From Bisporella sp. PMI_857 (lineage: Eukaryota; Ascomycota; Leotiomycetes; Helotiales; Helotiaceae): a stretch of DNA of 64,000 nucleotides. How positions within the stretch are numbered: the stretch's first letter is position 1; each line of letters begins with the position of its first letter. A program made the position numbers and the translations under genes. The notes under the pieces are model-generated. The model saw only the letters and a program-made list of their open reading frames with translations, did not search any database and was not told the origin of the DNA. The stretch covers positions 19,744-83,743 of the forward strand of contig JAJSPD010000120.1 in the NCBI GenBank assembly GCA_021307315.1, given 5' to 3'. Of the stretch, positions 21,190-33,050 are shown piece after piece.

Positions 21190-22720
21190 ATATAATTTAA
21201 TTGCTCCGTTATCGACGTAAGCAATAGTAGTTATTCTTTGCGGTAGCTCTTTAATTTTTGCGATTTTGAATCTTTTAGTAACTCTGTGTCTCGCTTAAAG
21301 TTTGCTTTAATAAAAAATGTCCATGTATTAAGCTCACGAGAAAGCACGATAACTTATTGAAGTTTTATGAAACTGTAACTCTTCTTCTTTATTTTAAGGC
21401 AAGAATTTCCAAAATGCGCCAGAACAGGTTTTATTCCCGGAGACAGTTCCGCTTCTTCCCAGACGGCCTTTGTTGGCACCTAGATTTAGCTCTCAGTGCA
21501 GAATGCAAGTTTAATTTTGGAGTTTTCGCGCAAAAGCCAGAAATAATACTTTTGCAAAAATAAAAGAAATACGTGAAACTGGCTCTTTTATTTTTAGTAG
21601 CATAGCGGGCTCCTGTGTCAACATTCTTGTAGTTAAAGTGCCAACTTTGTTGCATATTATAAAAACCGAAAATTTATGTGGAAAATCTTTTAGCATTACT
21701 ATTCATTTTTCAATAACGATAAGCGTACAACATGGATAGTAAAAAGTCACTTTAGCGGAATCCGTTTCGATGTTTTCTGCGGTCAAAGTCGTCTGCTAAA
21801 CAAGAGCAAATATTAGAGTTTGTTTCTTAAACTATAAATAAACCAGACCGAATCACGATGCAAGAAATAAAAAGTACTAAAAGAAAGGAGCAGAAATTGT
21901 TACTTAAACACTATAGAGTTAAATACGAAACAGAGGTTTAAGTCATTACGGGTTTCTGCTATAATGAAAAATAGCCTTGTATTCAATTTTTTATAATTTA
22001 CTTTTGAAGTTCCAAAACAGAATATAGAAGTTACTTTATCGGAGCTACGCTTAGTCAGTAAAGGTTGTTAGTTTGATAAAGATTGATAATAGTATTAGTC
22101 CAGCCTTTCCAGAATCTGTGATAAAGAAATCTTTTCTGGAATGTTCTAAAGCGAACTAAAATCTTGAATGATGCGTGCTCTTTCATTAAAATGGTTCCGG
22201 ATTGAGCGCGAGCTACAGTAGTAAACATCACGACTGTGGCTTGTGCACAACGAAGTAAGGCAATTAGCCTCCAATCGGAAACAACTGAATGCTGATTCGT
22301 CAAGCACTTGCTCGTCCTGATTTTGTTGCACATCGCAGTCAATAATCGTAAAAACACATTTTTACAGCTGGTTACTCTCACGTATTTCCAAATATACAAT
22401 AATATTATAAAGATGCCATAAAGTCGGCTACACATATACATACTAGTTCTTGTTCCTCTCACTGATGTCTAGTCCTGAAATTAAGCTGCGATTTTTGGCT
22501 TCTCATTCCGGCCTTAAACAGCCAGATATAGTTCTTCGCCGTATATTTGCCCATTGTTAAGATTCATTACTTTTTCGACAAATCTGGGAGACAGATAGTA
22601 AGAAAGAACGTATAGTCTTGGATCCTATATAGTACTGAATAATCTGCAACGTAAATTTAAATCGGAAAACCTTCATATAAACATATTTATATATACATTC
22701 TCTGCAAAACAATAGCGGCG
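21190..22720. other. AT-rich stretch, no gene called
   Basis: A 135-codon minus-strand ORF at 22055-22462 and shorter ones lack recognisable domains. Confidence 0.3.
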
Positions 22721-22725
22721 GATTA

Positions 22726-23979
22726 TTATAGTTTTGCCGATTCTAGTGCCTGCTTATCGATCCCCCTTACTTTTGATGTAAAATACGCATCTCTCCTAAA
22801 CGTGTCGTTGAAAATAGATTTTACCCTGAGTTCGGCGAAACGATCGATATTGTAGTTATTTAAGCCAAACCTCAGTAGTCCGTTAAGGCTTTTCAAACGG
22901 TGTAATGAAAAAGCATTAAACTCCCAGGCTCGAGAGTAAATCTGATAAAATTCTGCTTCTTTGCATTGCACTACTTTCTTATCCTGAACAAAAACCAGCG
23001 TTGCCACTTTTGCAGCATATTGAACAGAAAAGTACTTAAACGGCTGTTCTAGTATCCACTTTAACGTTTTCGGGATGTAATACGATGAAAATGCGTAAAC
23101 TACTCCGCGAGTATTCGAATAAATGTGTTAAAGCAAAATGTTCGCAACTATATTCACTGGAATCTCATCAAGAATATTGCCGCTATAGTTTGACGAATAC
23201 CAAATGCTTTTTCCTCCTGTTGGTTGCATTAAGCGGGCATAAAGCGTAAAAATAGGGCATAAGCCTTACGGGCCATATATCTGGTAAAGCTGTGCAATGG
23301 CAGGTCCGATGCTAGTAAATCGCAAAAGCAGAATCGGCAAGTTAGGGAACCGTGCTATTATTAGCCGCTCCATTAGCTGCTTTAAGTATACATAGGCCCA
23401 AAAGAAGCGTTGCAGATGCTTTGTTGTGCCGGTCCGTAAAATCTTTTCGAGCTTTTTCTCCGCATCGTTAAAGTTGGACAAATAGTATATCTTTTCTTCT
23501 ACTGGGCCATCAGGTAGAAAAAAGTTCGCATATACACTGGAGACTTGGACAAAATGCTGAAGCCGAGTCATTTTTGTAGCCATTGCCGCTAATCGAAGTG
23601 CGGGTAAGCAATTGTCCAAAACAACTTTGTGCAAAAGCGCTCGAAAGCTGATATTTGCAGCCGCATGGATAATTATTGTGACTTCTTCTTCAATTTTGTA
23701 ATAAGTTTCAATAGTAATACCAAAGCGCTCTTTTGTTATGTCGCCCGGAACAAGGACAATAATTCCGGCTTTTATCCGATCTTCGATATATTGGTACTGC
23801 TGAGGCATAGTGTGTTTCTATCGTTCTATTGCGGTGCTTTCGGATCCACGAATTAGAACATACAGCCGCTGTACATCAAGCACGATGCTGAGCTTATATA
23901 AAAGACAGTCTCCCAAGCCGCCAGTCGCCCCGGTTAAAAAGGCAACTTGTTGTTTGTAAAAATCATAAATTGCTGTCAT
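22726..23979 (-). pseudogene. Fatty-acyl-CoA/thioester reductase-like (NAD-binding 4) relic
   Basis: The frame is continuous from Met at 23979 to 22726, broken only by TAG at 23818-23820, TAA at 23266-23268 and TAA at 23128-23130. It opens with the Rossmann motif QVAFLTGATGGLGDCLLYKL, then VLIRGSE and VPGDITKERFGI. IIHAAANISFR follows, then FVQVSSVYAN and AYVYLKQLMERL (YxxxK). It ends with RGIDKQALESAKL. This is the SDR-type 'male sterility' domain that reduces acyl-CoA or acyl-carrier thioesters to aldehydes or alcohols. All three stops are compatible with C-to-T change of Gln/Arg codons. No introns. Confidence 0.85.
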
Positions 23980-24159
23980 ATTTGATACTAGGAAATAATT
24001 CGAAGTATCTGAAATGGTCAGAAAAATGTAACATGCAGTATCTCTTCTATGTGAGCTAAAGCCTACATTTTATCTTAGACTATGCATCATCATCTTTACC
24101 ACTCCAAATCAGTGTTACTAAGATCAGAAAATCAAATAATTCGCTTAACTGCTGGCCCT

Positions 24160-24275
24160 TGTCGCTGTCTGCACCCTGTTTCTGCACCCTGGCACCCGAT
24201 CTCTGCACTGTCGATCCGCCGCCGATATGTGCACCCTGTCTCTGCACCCTGTCTCTGCACTTTTGTGCCCCTATT
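24160..24275. repeat. Minisatellite, 12-bp CTCTGCACCCTG units
   Basis: Irregular array of CTGTTTCTGCACC / CTGTCTCTGCACC units. It is GC-rich relative to its surroundings and lies between the reductase and F-box-like relics. Confidence 0.8.
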
Positions 24276-24303
24276 CGCCGTCCCTTTCCCACTGACCTCT
24301 TGT

Positions 24304-24765
24304 CTATTCTCCATTAAACCAGCAACCAGATACACTAACATGCTTGTTTTCATCGCTAAAAATTTGCTGGACGTGGCGCACCAGTTCTGATCGATCCGCA
24401 AATGCCTTATGACCTTTGCCTTTTGGAAAGGTTTGCTGGTAGATCAAATAATATCGTGCTCGGTCTGTTATAACTACTTTTTTGAGTCCAGATAAATGAT
24501 TAAAGTAAGGTCCCATATTTTTTAGCGAGGCTTCGCTTAATGTCCCGGATATCACCACTCTATTGATTAGGGCCGGATTGTCGATAATGCTTGAAATATT
24601 CCGGTTTATTTGTATATCTCTGTTCGTGACTGTGAAATAATCATAAGCCTGATTAAAATAAAAGATCCTCCATCCAGGGATTCCAAGAATTTGTATAGCA
24701 GTGCGCTTTAGAGTGCTTTTCGCCAGAGACCGAAAGCGGTAGCATATATGTAGAGCGACTGGCAA
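24304..24765 (-). pseudogene. Possible F-box-type protein fragment
   Basis: A 153-codon frame. The block WRIFYFNQAYDYFTVTNRDI followed by ALINRVVISGTLSEASLKNM looks like the end of an F-box and the start of a downstream domain in fungal F-box proteins. There is no clean N-terminus, and upstream sequence contains three adjacent stops. The C-terminus overlaps the minisatellite edge. Assignment is weak. Confidence 0.35.
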
Positions 24766-24799
24766 TAAAAAACGAACGATCTTGCCATACTACTACTCA

Positions 24800-25735
24800 C
24801 GGAAACAATCCTCCCCGCTAATCGAGCGTGGCTCTAATAAAGTAATGTTCCATATTATATCCTGGAGCTCAAAAAGTAGCTTAAAAAAGTGAACAAAACT
24901 ACGAAGTACTTTTGGAAATAACATAATTGAATATTATCGTTGCAAAAATTTGCCGGTTTTCTAGCGCTTTAATACAAAACTTAGTACTAGAGTAAAAGCT
25001 CTGGGAAATATTTTAAGCATTAACTATTGGAAGCTAATCTTGGGCGTTTATTTGTGGATTCGTCATGTATTTCTTTATCAGCTCTTGCTTTACTAGAAAT
25101 AAGCTGACTGCTGCGAAAACTTAGAAGGACCAGTTCTGGCTCCGAAGCCCAAACTTTGAACTGGATAATAAGCAGTTACAATTGCGATTGCTGCGTCCAC
25201 TTTGAGCTCCGGTCTTGCAGTTCGCAAACTTTTTTTTAGACAGTAAATTATATACGCATAAGCAAATTAATATTCTTAAGTTTAGTGAAGCGTAGAGCAT
25301 AGCTGTGATAAGACTGCAGTGACTATTGACGTTATATAACTTGCAAAAGTCGAGTACTCCGGGCTGAAAAAAAATCGCTTAATTGGGGAAACTATATTTG
25401 AATATCGCCCTTTACTGTTATCCAACCAGCCGAAAATCGTCAAGGCTCTAACTTAATAATATGCTCTATCTGTTTCATCTCCAGAGCTAAACACTCGCCT
25501 TTCATTGTGTTACGGCAAAAGTCGTTTCATGGCAATCTTTGTGTCGAAGTTGACTTAATTATCTAGATTTAGCGGAGGATATTTTCATTGCATTGACTAA
25601 TACCATTCAACAGAAATCAAGGTGCTAAACTACCAATATCTAAAACAAGCTATTTTTATCTAAATCAAAAACTATTAAAGTCCCTCAAAAATATCTATTA
25701 GTTTTGAAACGGGATGTTGAAACGACCATTTGACA
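24800..25735. other. AT-rich stretch, no gene seen
   Basis: No readable frame on either strand. Confidence 0.35.
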
Positions 25736-25738
25736 TTC

Positions 25739-26772
25739 TCAAGACAAAGTCAAAACCACTGGCCCCGCTAGTGTCGCAAAAGCAAAATCGTCGGCATTAT
25801 CCGGTCGTTGCGTTGTCACTACTGCAAATACTGCCCTATTCATTCCTGGTGGTGCGGCTGCTACCCCTGTTCCATTTGCCGTAATATTCAACGGCGTATA
25901 CACCGGTGTATTAAGCTAGTTAACCCAACCAACTACTAATTGCTTGCTAGCTTCTGTAACAAACGCTATCTGCGCCGGATCCCACTTAAACTCTCGAAAA
26001 GATGACTGGGTAAAGTTGGCTACAATTGGGTCTGAAACATTTAAAGCGGACAGTATAAGCAATGGAATCTCAACAAAGCAAGATCCGGGGACAATAAACG
26101 AAAAAGCGAGGTTGTATGCCCAAATGTCACTAATACCGGTATCAAAAAACGCCGGATTAAATGCTTTCCCGTTAAGAAGTCGAAAAAAAGCGTTGTAACG
26201 GGCCTCAACAGTAAGTATCGATAATACCGATTGTATTAGCAGTAGATTCGTGATAGCGAGGCTTTTAGCAAGACCGATAGTTGCGCCGATGCCGACGGAA
26301 GTGATTGTATTAGCAATCTCGAAAAATTCTTTCGTAGAGTTAACCGGGAAAAAGTAGTTGCAAGAAAAAATAAAAGCTGCGTTATAATTTTCAAGTATAT
26401 CAATAATAGTAGCAACGTAAACTTCTTTTTGCTACGAAGTATCAAGTTAGCATTTGCAAATTTAGGAGCGAAGCAACTTACAGCAGCAACACTAGTAACA
26501 ACTTCAATAGTATCGTTCGAATACCTATTTATACTCCACTCTGTAATGTTAGTCAAACCAGTCTAGAAGAATAACACTTTCAAGTTTTCAAAAAACATAG
26601 CTAATTGGAAACTTTTGACTGCACTTGTTGATATCGATAATAGCTTGCTAATATTAGACAAGCTACCTTCTGCTGCGGCTGCAGTATTGTTGCACAACGG
26701 AAATGCGGCGGCAAAGCTCACAACAGTAGCAGATGCGTAAAAAAGACTCCTTATAGTAACGGGAGAGTGCAT
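25739..26772 (-). pseudogene. Rds1/ferritin-like secreted protein relic
   Basis: A signal peptide (VVSFAAAFPL) starts at 26772. Then come ISTSAVKSFQLAMFFENL, a TAG at a likely Gln, TGLTNITEW and a 50-base intron (26432-26481; GTAAGT donor, GCTAAC branch site). It continues with YVATIDILENYNAAFIFSCN, VNSTKEFFEIANTITSVGIG, ILTVEARYNAFFRLLNGKAF and FIVPGSCFVEIPLLIL. The end is at 25739. This matches fungal ferritin-like (Ferritin_2, Rds1 stress-response) secreted proteins in order and length. A second TAG follows VVGWVN. The intron still joins in frame. Confidence 0.8.
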
Positions 26773-26779
26773 ATCTATG

Positions 26780-27610
26780 TTCGAAAGAACTGGAATAGAA
26801 AAAGTTTAGTAATGAAAGCTGGTTAATAGCTTCCCTTAAGCTGATTTAATACTCGTAAAATGGTTTCTTTACTAGGATCCCGTTTCTGCCCTTTTGCGTG
26901 AATTATTCTTAGTAGTTGCTAATAATAGACGTAGTGCCGGTTTCAGATCCGAATAAGCAACCTGGATAGGACCATTATAAGCATCTCGAAAGTAAAATGG
27001 CCAATTCTGGTCCTAGTTGTCCTTGCTATCTTTCTTATTTCACATAGCTAGGCCCAAAAAGGCGGTGTATAGGCACAAGAATTATCCAGCATATAAAAAA
27101 GTTGTAGAAACCTACTGCTTAACCGCGTCTACTGCTCTGCACTACAGTATCCCAAGTAACCACTTTTTATTCTATCATCATAAACAGCATGCTTTTAGGA
27201 TGTAGAATACTAGTAGTAGGCCTAAAAAGATCTGATAGTCGGCCGAAAGCAAAATGGTTCTGTGGCGTCGGTATAGAAGTTTGAAAGCCGAAATGAATAA
27301 CTTGTCGGAAGACAGTAAACGTAGTATCCGATAGTCACTCTTCTTACTACCAGGTTTCTCCAAGCTATGCATCAAGTGAGAGCGGATTCGAGAGTTTGCC
27401 CGACCCAGACGAGTTTAGTCCGGGTGAATTACTAAAGCGATACTGTGAAAACCCGGCCCGTGGAGAACGATCCAATGCTCCATCGCCAGATTCTGTAGTA
27501 GAAGAGTATCATAAAGATAATGAGACTACTTGATCCAGGACCAATTCTGGGGTTTGGTGTTCCTAGAGTCACGGAAAGGTGAGGACAATAGAACTTAAGG
27601 CTACTAAACA
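26780..27610 (+). other. Spacer with a possible coding scrap at 27325-27535
   Basis: A plus-strand frame reads VSPSYASSESGFESLPDPDE, then GELLKRYCENPARGER, and ends at TGA near 27532. It is coding-like (acidic, Ser/Pro-rich) but unassignable. The rest shows nothing. Confidence 0.25.
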
Positions 27611-27615
27611 ATAGC

Positions 27616-27659
27616 TTCGTTTCGGCGCGGTGGGTTTCTCGCCACCCAGGGATAGATGT
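27616..27659. mobile_element. Remnant right end of a TIR element (D)
   Basis: TTTCGGCGCGG...CCACCCAGGGATAGATGT followed by TA is a diverged right TIR of the ACGTC family. Two bases separate its TA from that of the left end of element E. Confidence 0.65.
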
Positions 27660-28469
27660 TACTTAACGTCTATCCCTGCGTGCCGAGACACACCCTGTAA
27701 CGAGACAAAACGTAGGTACTTCGAGTTCAAGCAACTTTAAATTTGCGAACGCATTAAAACTTTTATTTATTCTTATTTCAGTTGTATTATATACTTCTCC
27801 CGAACACTACTACTCTATTGATTCCGAAAATTATGATCGCGTCGTCGCCGTCCACCTGAATTATAAAGAGCCTCCTATTATAGTGTAGTAGAATCCTTTG
27901 ACCGGTAGCACCACCCTGAAGCTCTTTTCTCTTTTTGAAACTCATAACACGAATAGATATAGATTTATGAGTTTTATCACGATGCTAAAAATTCAATGCC
28001 ACTGTTGTGGTGGCCAGAGCACTTTATGCTATACAATATCGCCACAAAGAATGATACCTCCTCCAATCAAGCGATCAAGGATCCTGGTTAGCGGCGGTGT
28101 GGTTATAATAATCTGGATGAAATTTTAGGTAGCACGTATACCACGTGCATACTAGTGCGGTGCACAGATCATTTTATGGCCCAAGTTTATGCCCCTCAGT
28201 CAAAAACCCACCCTACACTCACATATACTCTTTGTTCTATTAGGCAGCATAGCCTATCCCGCCGGTATGGCTCCTTTCATCTTTTCTGTGATCTTAGCAT
28301 ATATGTAGTCTTCTCAGTCGCTGACAACGAGAATATAGGGAAATGCGCCACTTTCAATCCCGTTAATCCTAGCGGACTTTCTCCTATACCTCCAAGCGTC
28401 TTCAACCCCAGTTCTCTCAATCAAAAGATCGTAAACATCCCGAGAACCACGTATAAAGCACTTTATGCT

Positions 28470-29426
28470 ATGAGTATCATATGGAATAAACTCAAGGCAT
28501 GGCTAGGCCTTGCGGCTGGAATAAGCAAATTTGGATATGATTCCTACCAGACCTACAAAATAGGGGCGGATGTTCAGCAGTTCATGCCCTACATCGAGTT
28601 CTTATTGCCAGCTTTAGAAGGAACGCTCGGGGCAATGAAGACCGCGGCACTTGTGCAAACCTTCGCCTTACCTCTCGGAGTTGCGGGAATATACATGCTG
28701 GTTTTGCAAGGATCAGCAGCAGCCAAAGAGCTCGGAAGAATAGCTGACTCCTTGGACGCTCAAACTAGTCTTAAGGCCCAGTCAGAATTTGCGCGACATG
28801 TCTATGAGTACATCGAACTCCGCTGTCGACAGGTACAAGAAGACAGAGTAGAGCATTACTTCTTCGTCTATCATCCAGACACAGACTGGTACCCTTCGTT
28901 CTCTAGAATTATTGAACGTTATGGGGGGCTTCCTTCCCAGGTCTTCGGGATTTCCGAAAACCTCGACTTTCTGTGTTACTGGATGAAAGCTGTCAGGCAA
29001 TGCCTACTTTATATAAAAGGCGGCAAATATGCCAAGTTTCATTTGCTTATACCATCGTACCGTCGAATGATTATAATGGACCCATTAAGCTTCTCATCGC
29101 AGCTCTATCCACTAGTTGTCGAAGGTGAGATCCACGATAGTCATCCATACGTCTGGCTTAACGTTCCGGAAAGATCTGAAGAGCTCCTTCTTTGGCGCAT
29201 CGGAGACGCACGCAAGTTAACTCCCGATCCAAACTTTTCGAATCTTTGGGGTTGGACAGAGTCGCTCTCGAAGCTCTTCTCTGGGCCAGAACTGCCTCCG
29301 AGAATTTTGGGAGAAAGTCCTGGATCATCCGTTCGGAGTTATGAAGTGTCCGATCTCAATTCGGGCATCAACGCACTCCCTAGACGCCGTCGTCGACGGC
29401 GCCGAGGTTACTCGCGCAGCAGATGA
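28470..29426 (+). CDS. Unknown protein with hydrophobic N-half and poly-Arg tail, 318 aa
   Basis: The only convincing gene in element E, intact. I chose Met 28470 (MSIIWNKLK) because the frame upstream to 28155 lacks organised sequence; the longer form would be 423 aa. Residues 1-40 look amphipathic (LGLAAGISKFGYDSYQTYK). Residues 55-80 form a long hydrophobic segment (FALPLGVAGIYMLVLQ). A globular part follows (RVEHYFFVYHPDTDWYPSF, FLCYWMKAVRQCLLYIKGGK, HPYVWLNVPERSEELLLW). The C-terminus is RRRRRRRRGYSRSR, a possible nuclear signal or acidic-surface binder. No family is recognised. Its position as sole cargo of a TIR element is the main clue. Confidence 0.75.
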   Translation: MSIIWNKLKAWLGLAAGISKFGYDSYQTYKIGADVQQFMPYIEFLLPALEGTLGAMKTAALVQTFALPLGVAGIYMLVLQGSAAAKELGRIADSLDAQTSLKAQSEFARHVYEYIELRCRQVQEDRVEHYFFVYHPDTDWYPSFSRIIERYGGLPSQVFGISENLDFLCYWMKAVRQCLLYIKGGKYAKFHLLIPSYRRMIIMDPLSFSSQLYPLVVEGEIHDSHPYVWLNVPERSEELLLWRIGDARKLTPDPNFSNLWGWTESLSKLFSGPELPPRILGESPGSSVRSYEVSDLNSGINALPRRRRRRRRGYSRSR

Positions 29427-29429
29427 GCC

Positions 29430-30175
29430 TAACGTTGCTATGTTCCATTTTTTCAGCCTGTTTGGAATTTGGTAAAGACTTCAATATGTATTTCACGAGA
29501 GCAATAATCTGACAGGCTATAGTGGAGTAATCAGATAGATTATGTGTTCGCATGAAATTGACGCGAAGAGGGAGATCTTTGTTAAAGGTCTGAGATTAAC
29601 GTTACGATTACGAATTTAATGACGAATAACGACTTGGTTTTTCAGTAGTGTAAATACAGTTTGCGTGGCCTCGTTTCGCATGGCAGATAAACAAAATGCA
29701 TCAATTATGTGGTCGAGAAACCTGCTTTACGCTATACGCATGACCCAAGAATCGTGGCTAAGTAAAATATAGCGAACCTGGGCGTAAACATAGTAAGTTT
29801 TATCTCGGCTAATGTATATTACTAAGCACTGAAATATGTGCTGGGTGGTGGAATCTTTATCGCGCCGGCGAAACTCCCGGACTACATTCCTTTTCTCTTT
29901 ACGTTTCTTTAAAATCTGGTGCTATATTACTTCGTGACAGGACCTTTCTTGAAGTGCTCCGAATTTTGAAAAGACTTTAATGGTCGCGATTAAACAGGGG
30001 AACAGTGGAAGTGGCAATCCATGGCGTGATTGAAACGATCGACAGTATAATCAACCACACTTTTTTTCTTGATTCTAAGTGGTCTCCTTAGAGAGAAATA
30101 GTTGAAGAAAGTAATATATTAATAATAACTTCATAGACTTAGTAGGAAAAAATTTGTGATTCCAAAACTAAAAGT
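29430..30175. other. Right arm of element E, no gene seen
   Basis: No ORF of note. Composition drifts toward AT-rich near the right TIR. Confidence 0.4.
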
Positions 30176-30422
30176 TCGTCTCGTGACAGGGTGCGTCTCG
30201 GGACGCAGGGACGGACGTTACAGCGAAAGACTTTGGATTGTTGTATCAACTAGATAAATGATTGAAGTAACTTAAGTTGGTTAACTATTACTTTACGTGG
30301 TTTCCAATAATAAATGACGACTATCACCCAACAGGAAAATATGTTCAATCCCCAGGAATACATAGTAGCCGGAAGAGAAAAAAGAGCCGGCAAAATGCAG
30401 AAACCTGCCTAAGGGCATTTAT

Positions 30423-32225
30423 TCATCCTGACTTTACCGATAGCGAAGACATTGAAGTGGACTCTTCATCTACAGTCGGTCTTTTCTTCTCACTGTTATA
30501 CTTAAATCTTTGCTCCGTCTGCAGCTTCCTTTCCAAACTAATCTCTTTCGTCCACAGCAAACTTGCAATAAATGCTGCCCCAGCCAGCGCACACATAATG
30601 CACCACACTATCCTTAAGCTTTCAATATAAGCATTAATCACAACTTCTTTCGCCATTTTTTCTTCCCTAATATCGCTCTACGCTTTCACGACCTGCACGA
30701 ACGAAGTCGTATCCCGAGACCACTCATCTGCAAACGCCGAGTATGCGGTAGCGAGAATATTTTTCTTTAAGACATTCTGGAAAATGACGCCGGAGATAGC
30801 AATACCGAGCGTTTGCCCGAAAGCCCGGAAGAAACTATACATAGCGCCGGCGAAAAGCAGGTCGGCGTTGGATGCCGAAGCTTGTGCGGCGAAGCTTTGC
30901 GCACTAAAGAGAATGCCGAGGCCGATGCTAGCAACGAGGGATAAGAAGACCCAGGAAAGTATATTGGTTGATTGGTTGAGGCAGATAAAAAGGCCTATGC
31001 CGAAAGTTGTAAAGAACCATCCGATCCAGAGCGAGGGCCTATAGTGACCGGTCTTGGTAATTACAAGACCAACGATAATGGCGGCGGGCGCGACAATGAA
31101 AGTGAAAAGGAAGATGGCGATAGCGGAGGTGATAAGCGAGTAGTTTTTTGCGACCTCGAAGTAAACGGGCATGTAATAGAAGAGTGACCAAACGATTAAA
31201 CCCTGGACTAGAGTGCCGATATAAACAACAATCGCGGTAGAAGTGTTGAAAAAAGTGCGACGTATAAGTAGTTCGGTGGATATATATACAGAATATATAG
31301 TGAATCCGATAAAGCCGAATATGCCAAAGAGAAGTAGTACAAAAGTTCGACATAAAAACCAGTCGTACATTACACCGCCCTGTAGATGCCAAATTAATAC
31401 TTTGAATAAAGCGTAGGTAGTATACTGACCTATGTCACTAAAACGAGACAACTTGTCAGCGCAGTAACAAAAAAGAAAAACCCAAACTAGTCGAAAGTGC
31501 GCAATTTCGTTTTAATCGATCTTTCCTTGGTATACAGCTTAAGACAAATAAGGATTCTTACAGCAGTAATCACACAGAATGGAATGCTGAGCCAGAAAAT
31601 CCATCGCCAGGTGACTTTCTCTGCGAGAGCGCCACCGATAACTGGACCGATAACAGATCTAATCGCTTACTGGAATGAAATCACAGACATGTATTTGCTT
31701 CGCTTTCGGAGAGTAACTATATCAGTAATAACAACATAAGTAAAAGCAACAAAGCCCCCGCCGCCGACACTTTGTACACATCTTTTTACAAGTAATAAAG
31801 ACACGTTATTAGCAATTGATGCGATAATAGTGCCTATAGTGAAAAACAACAAAGCTGCTAAAAAAACCGGCTTTCGACCGATAATGTATAAGAAAAACGC
31901 CCATAAAAGTTGAAAGACTGTCGAGCATTTGTAGTTCTGTAAGTACTTATACTTATAGAATAGGAAGTTGTTTCGAGCTTACAAAAGAAACGAAGTCTCC
32001 ACTTAGAAAGCTTGAATGGCAGTAGTGCTTTTCAAATCTGTAGCTATTATCTTAAAGAATTATTAGTATATTATCAGAGCAGCTTAAGTAGTTTTTTACA
32101 GGCAATGCTACTGAAAGAATAGTAGCATCAATAGCACATATAAAATTAAAAAGTGCCAAAGTCCCAAATGTTCCATTAAACCTCCATCCCTTTTTTACCG
32201 AAACAAATTGCTTCTCCATTCTCAT
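30423..32225 (-). pseudogene. MFS transporter relic (DHA2/TRI12-like), multi-exon
   Basis: Membrane drug/toxin-type exporter. From about 32225 it reads LFNFICAIDATILSVALP, a 49-base intron (32051-32099), then IIATDLKSTTAIQAF. Next are IIGRKPVFLAALLFFTIGTI (motif A region), [40 protein letters not shown] (motif C) and a second intron (31380-31429). The last six helices follow, including YMPVYFEVAKNYSLITSAIA, and a cytosolic tail ending SMSSLSVKSG. Stops replace Trp before AIRSVIG, in TFD-x-FGFF, just before the second intron, and after VQVVKA. The introns still join in frame. G-to-A type changes dominate on the coding strand. Confidence 0.9.
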
Positions 32226-32729
32226 TTCGGAAATATCAAAAAGGTGTGTAAAAGTTTCGAGCTTCGTAAAAGCAAGTAAAAAGTTTGGAACGAAGCACTC
32301 GGCGGTAGGCTTTTTTATTTAGCTTCAGCCTCGATAAATATTAGCAAACAAAAAAAAGAAGCACAATAATAGTACGCAAAAGAAAAGTATACTGATCGCT
32401 CGCAGTAGCCATGCGATTGCGCTTAGTTATATAATCTGGCAAAAAGCTTTTTCTCCATTAGAATTCCTCGAGTAACGGCAACATATTCTCTATAACGATC
32501 GAACTTTTACTAACTAATAACTGCCGATTTTTCGCATTGTTAATTACTTAAGTGCAATAAAAACTACTTTCAGTCAGTGGAACTCGGATTGTGAAAAAGT
32601 CCGGGGCTAAGAAAAAGCTTATTTTGTGGGCTTTTGTTGAGTTCAGATTATCAACTTAACCTCTAACTGTGGCTTACGTGACGTCAAGAACTAAGCATGT
32701 AGCAACTACCGAATCAATTTGTGTTTGTC

Positions 32730-32785
32730 CCTAGTTTCTGCACTAGTCTTTGCACCCTGTTTCTGCACCTTGTCTCTGCTTCGCT
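32730..32785. repeat. Minisatellite, CTCTGCACCCTG type
   Basis: Short array (TTTGCACCCTGTTTCTGCACC, then TGTCTCTGC) in the spacer upstream of the secreted-protein relic. Confidence 0.75.
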
Positions 32786-33050
32786 TTCCTACTCTAATCT
32801 AGGAAAGAAATAAAAGCTCGGATGAAATTATATTCGAACTATCTATTTCTTTTACTTTAAACTGAATGAAGTAAAAACCGCTGATATCACTAATAAGCGC
32901 TAGAGTACAGGCTGCATATCTTGCAGAAGTTGGTGCAAAAGTGCCGCGCTTCTAATTTGTTGTGCCTTGAGTACTACTCTATATTAAAGCTGCCTAAAGA
33001 CTTTGTAAAAATCTTATTCCGGTGATTTTTAGGCAGCATCTGTTTTAAAA

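Larger units (their letters stand above)
27666..30218. mobile_element. 2.55-kb TIR element (E) carrying one gene
   Basis: Left end: ACGTCTATCCCTGCGTGCCG (27666). Reverse complement of the right end: ACGTCCGTCCCTGCGTCCCG (30218). The TIRs continue for about 40 bases with some six differences and include the second motif copy (ACCCTGTxACGAGAC). TA flanks both ends (27664-27665, 30219-30220). The interior has visibly normal composition while both flanks are AT-rich decayed DNA. There is no transposase inside, so it is non-autonomous. Confidence 0.85.

Noticed and set aside
28155..28469. N-terminal extension of the element E gene to 28155
   Set aside because: In frame but without organised sequence; Met 28470 begins the structured part. 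Kept only as an alternative start.
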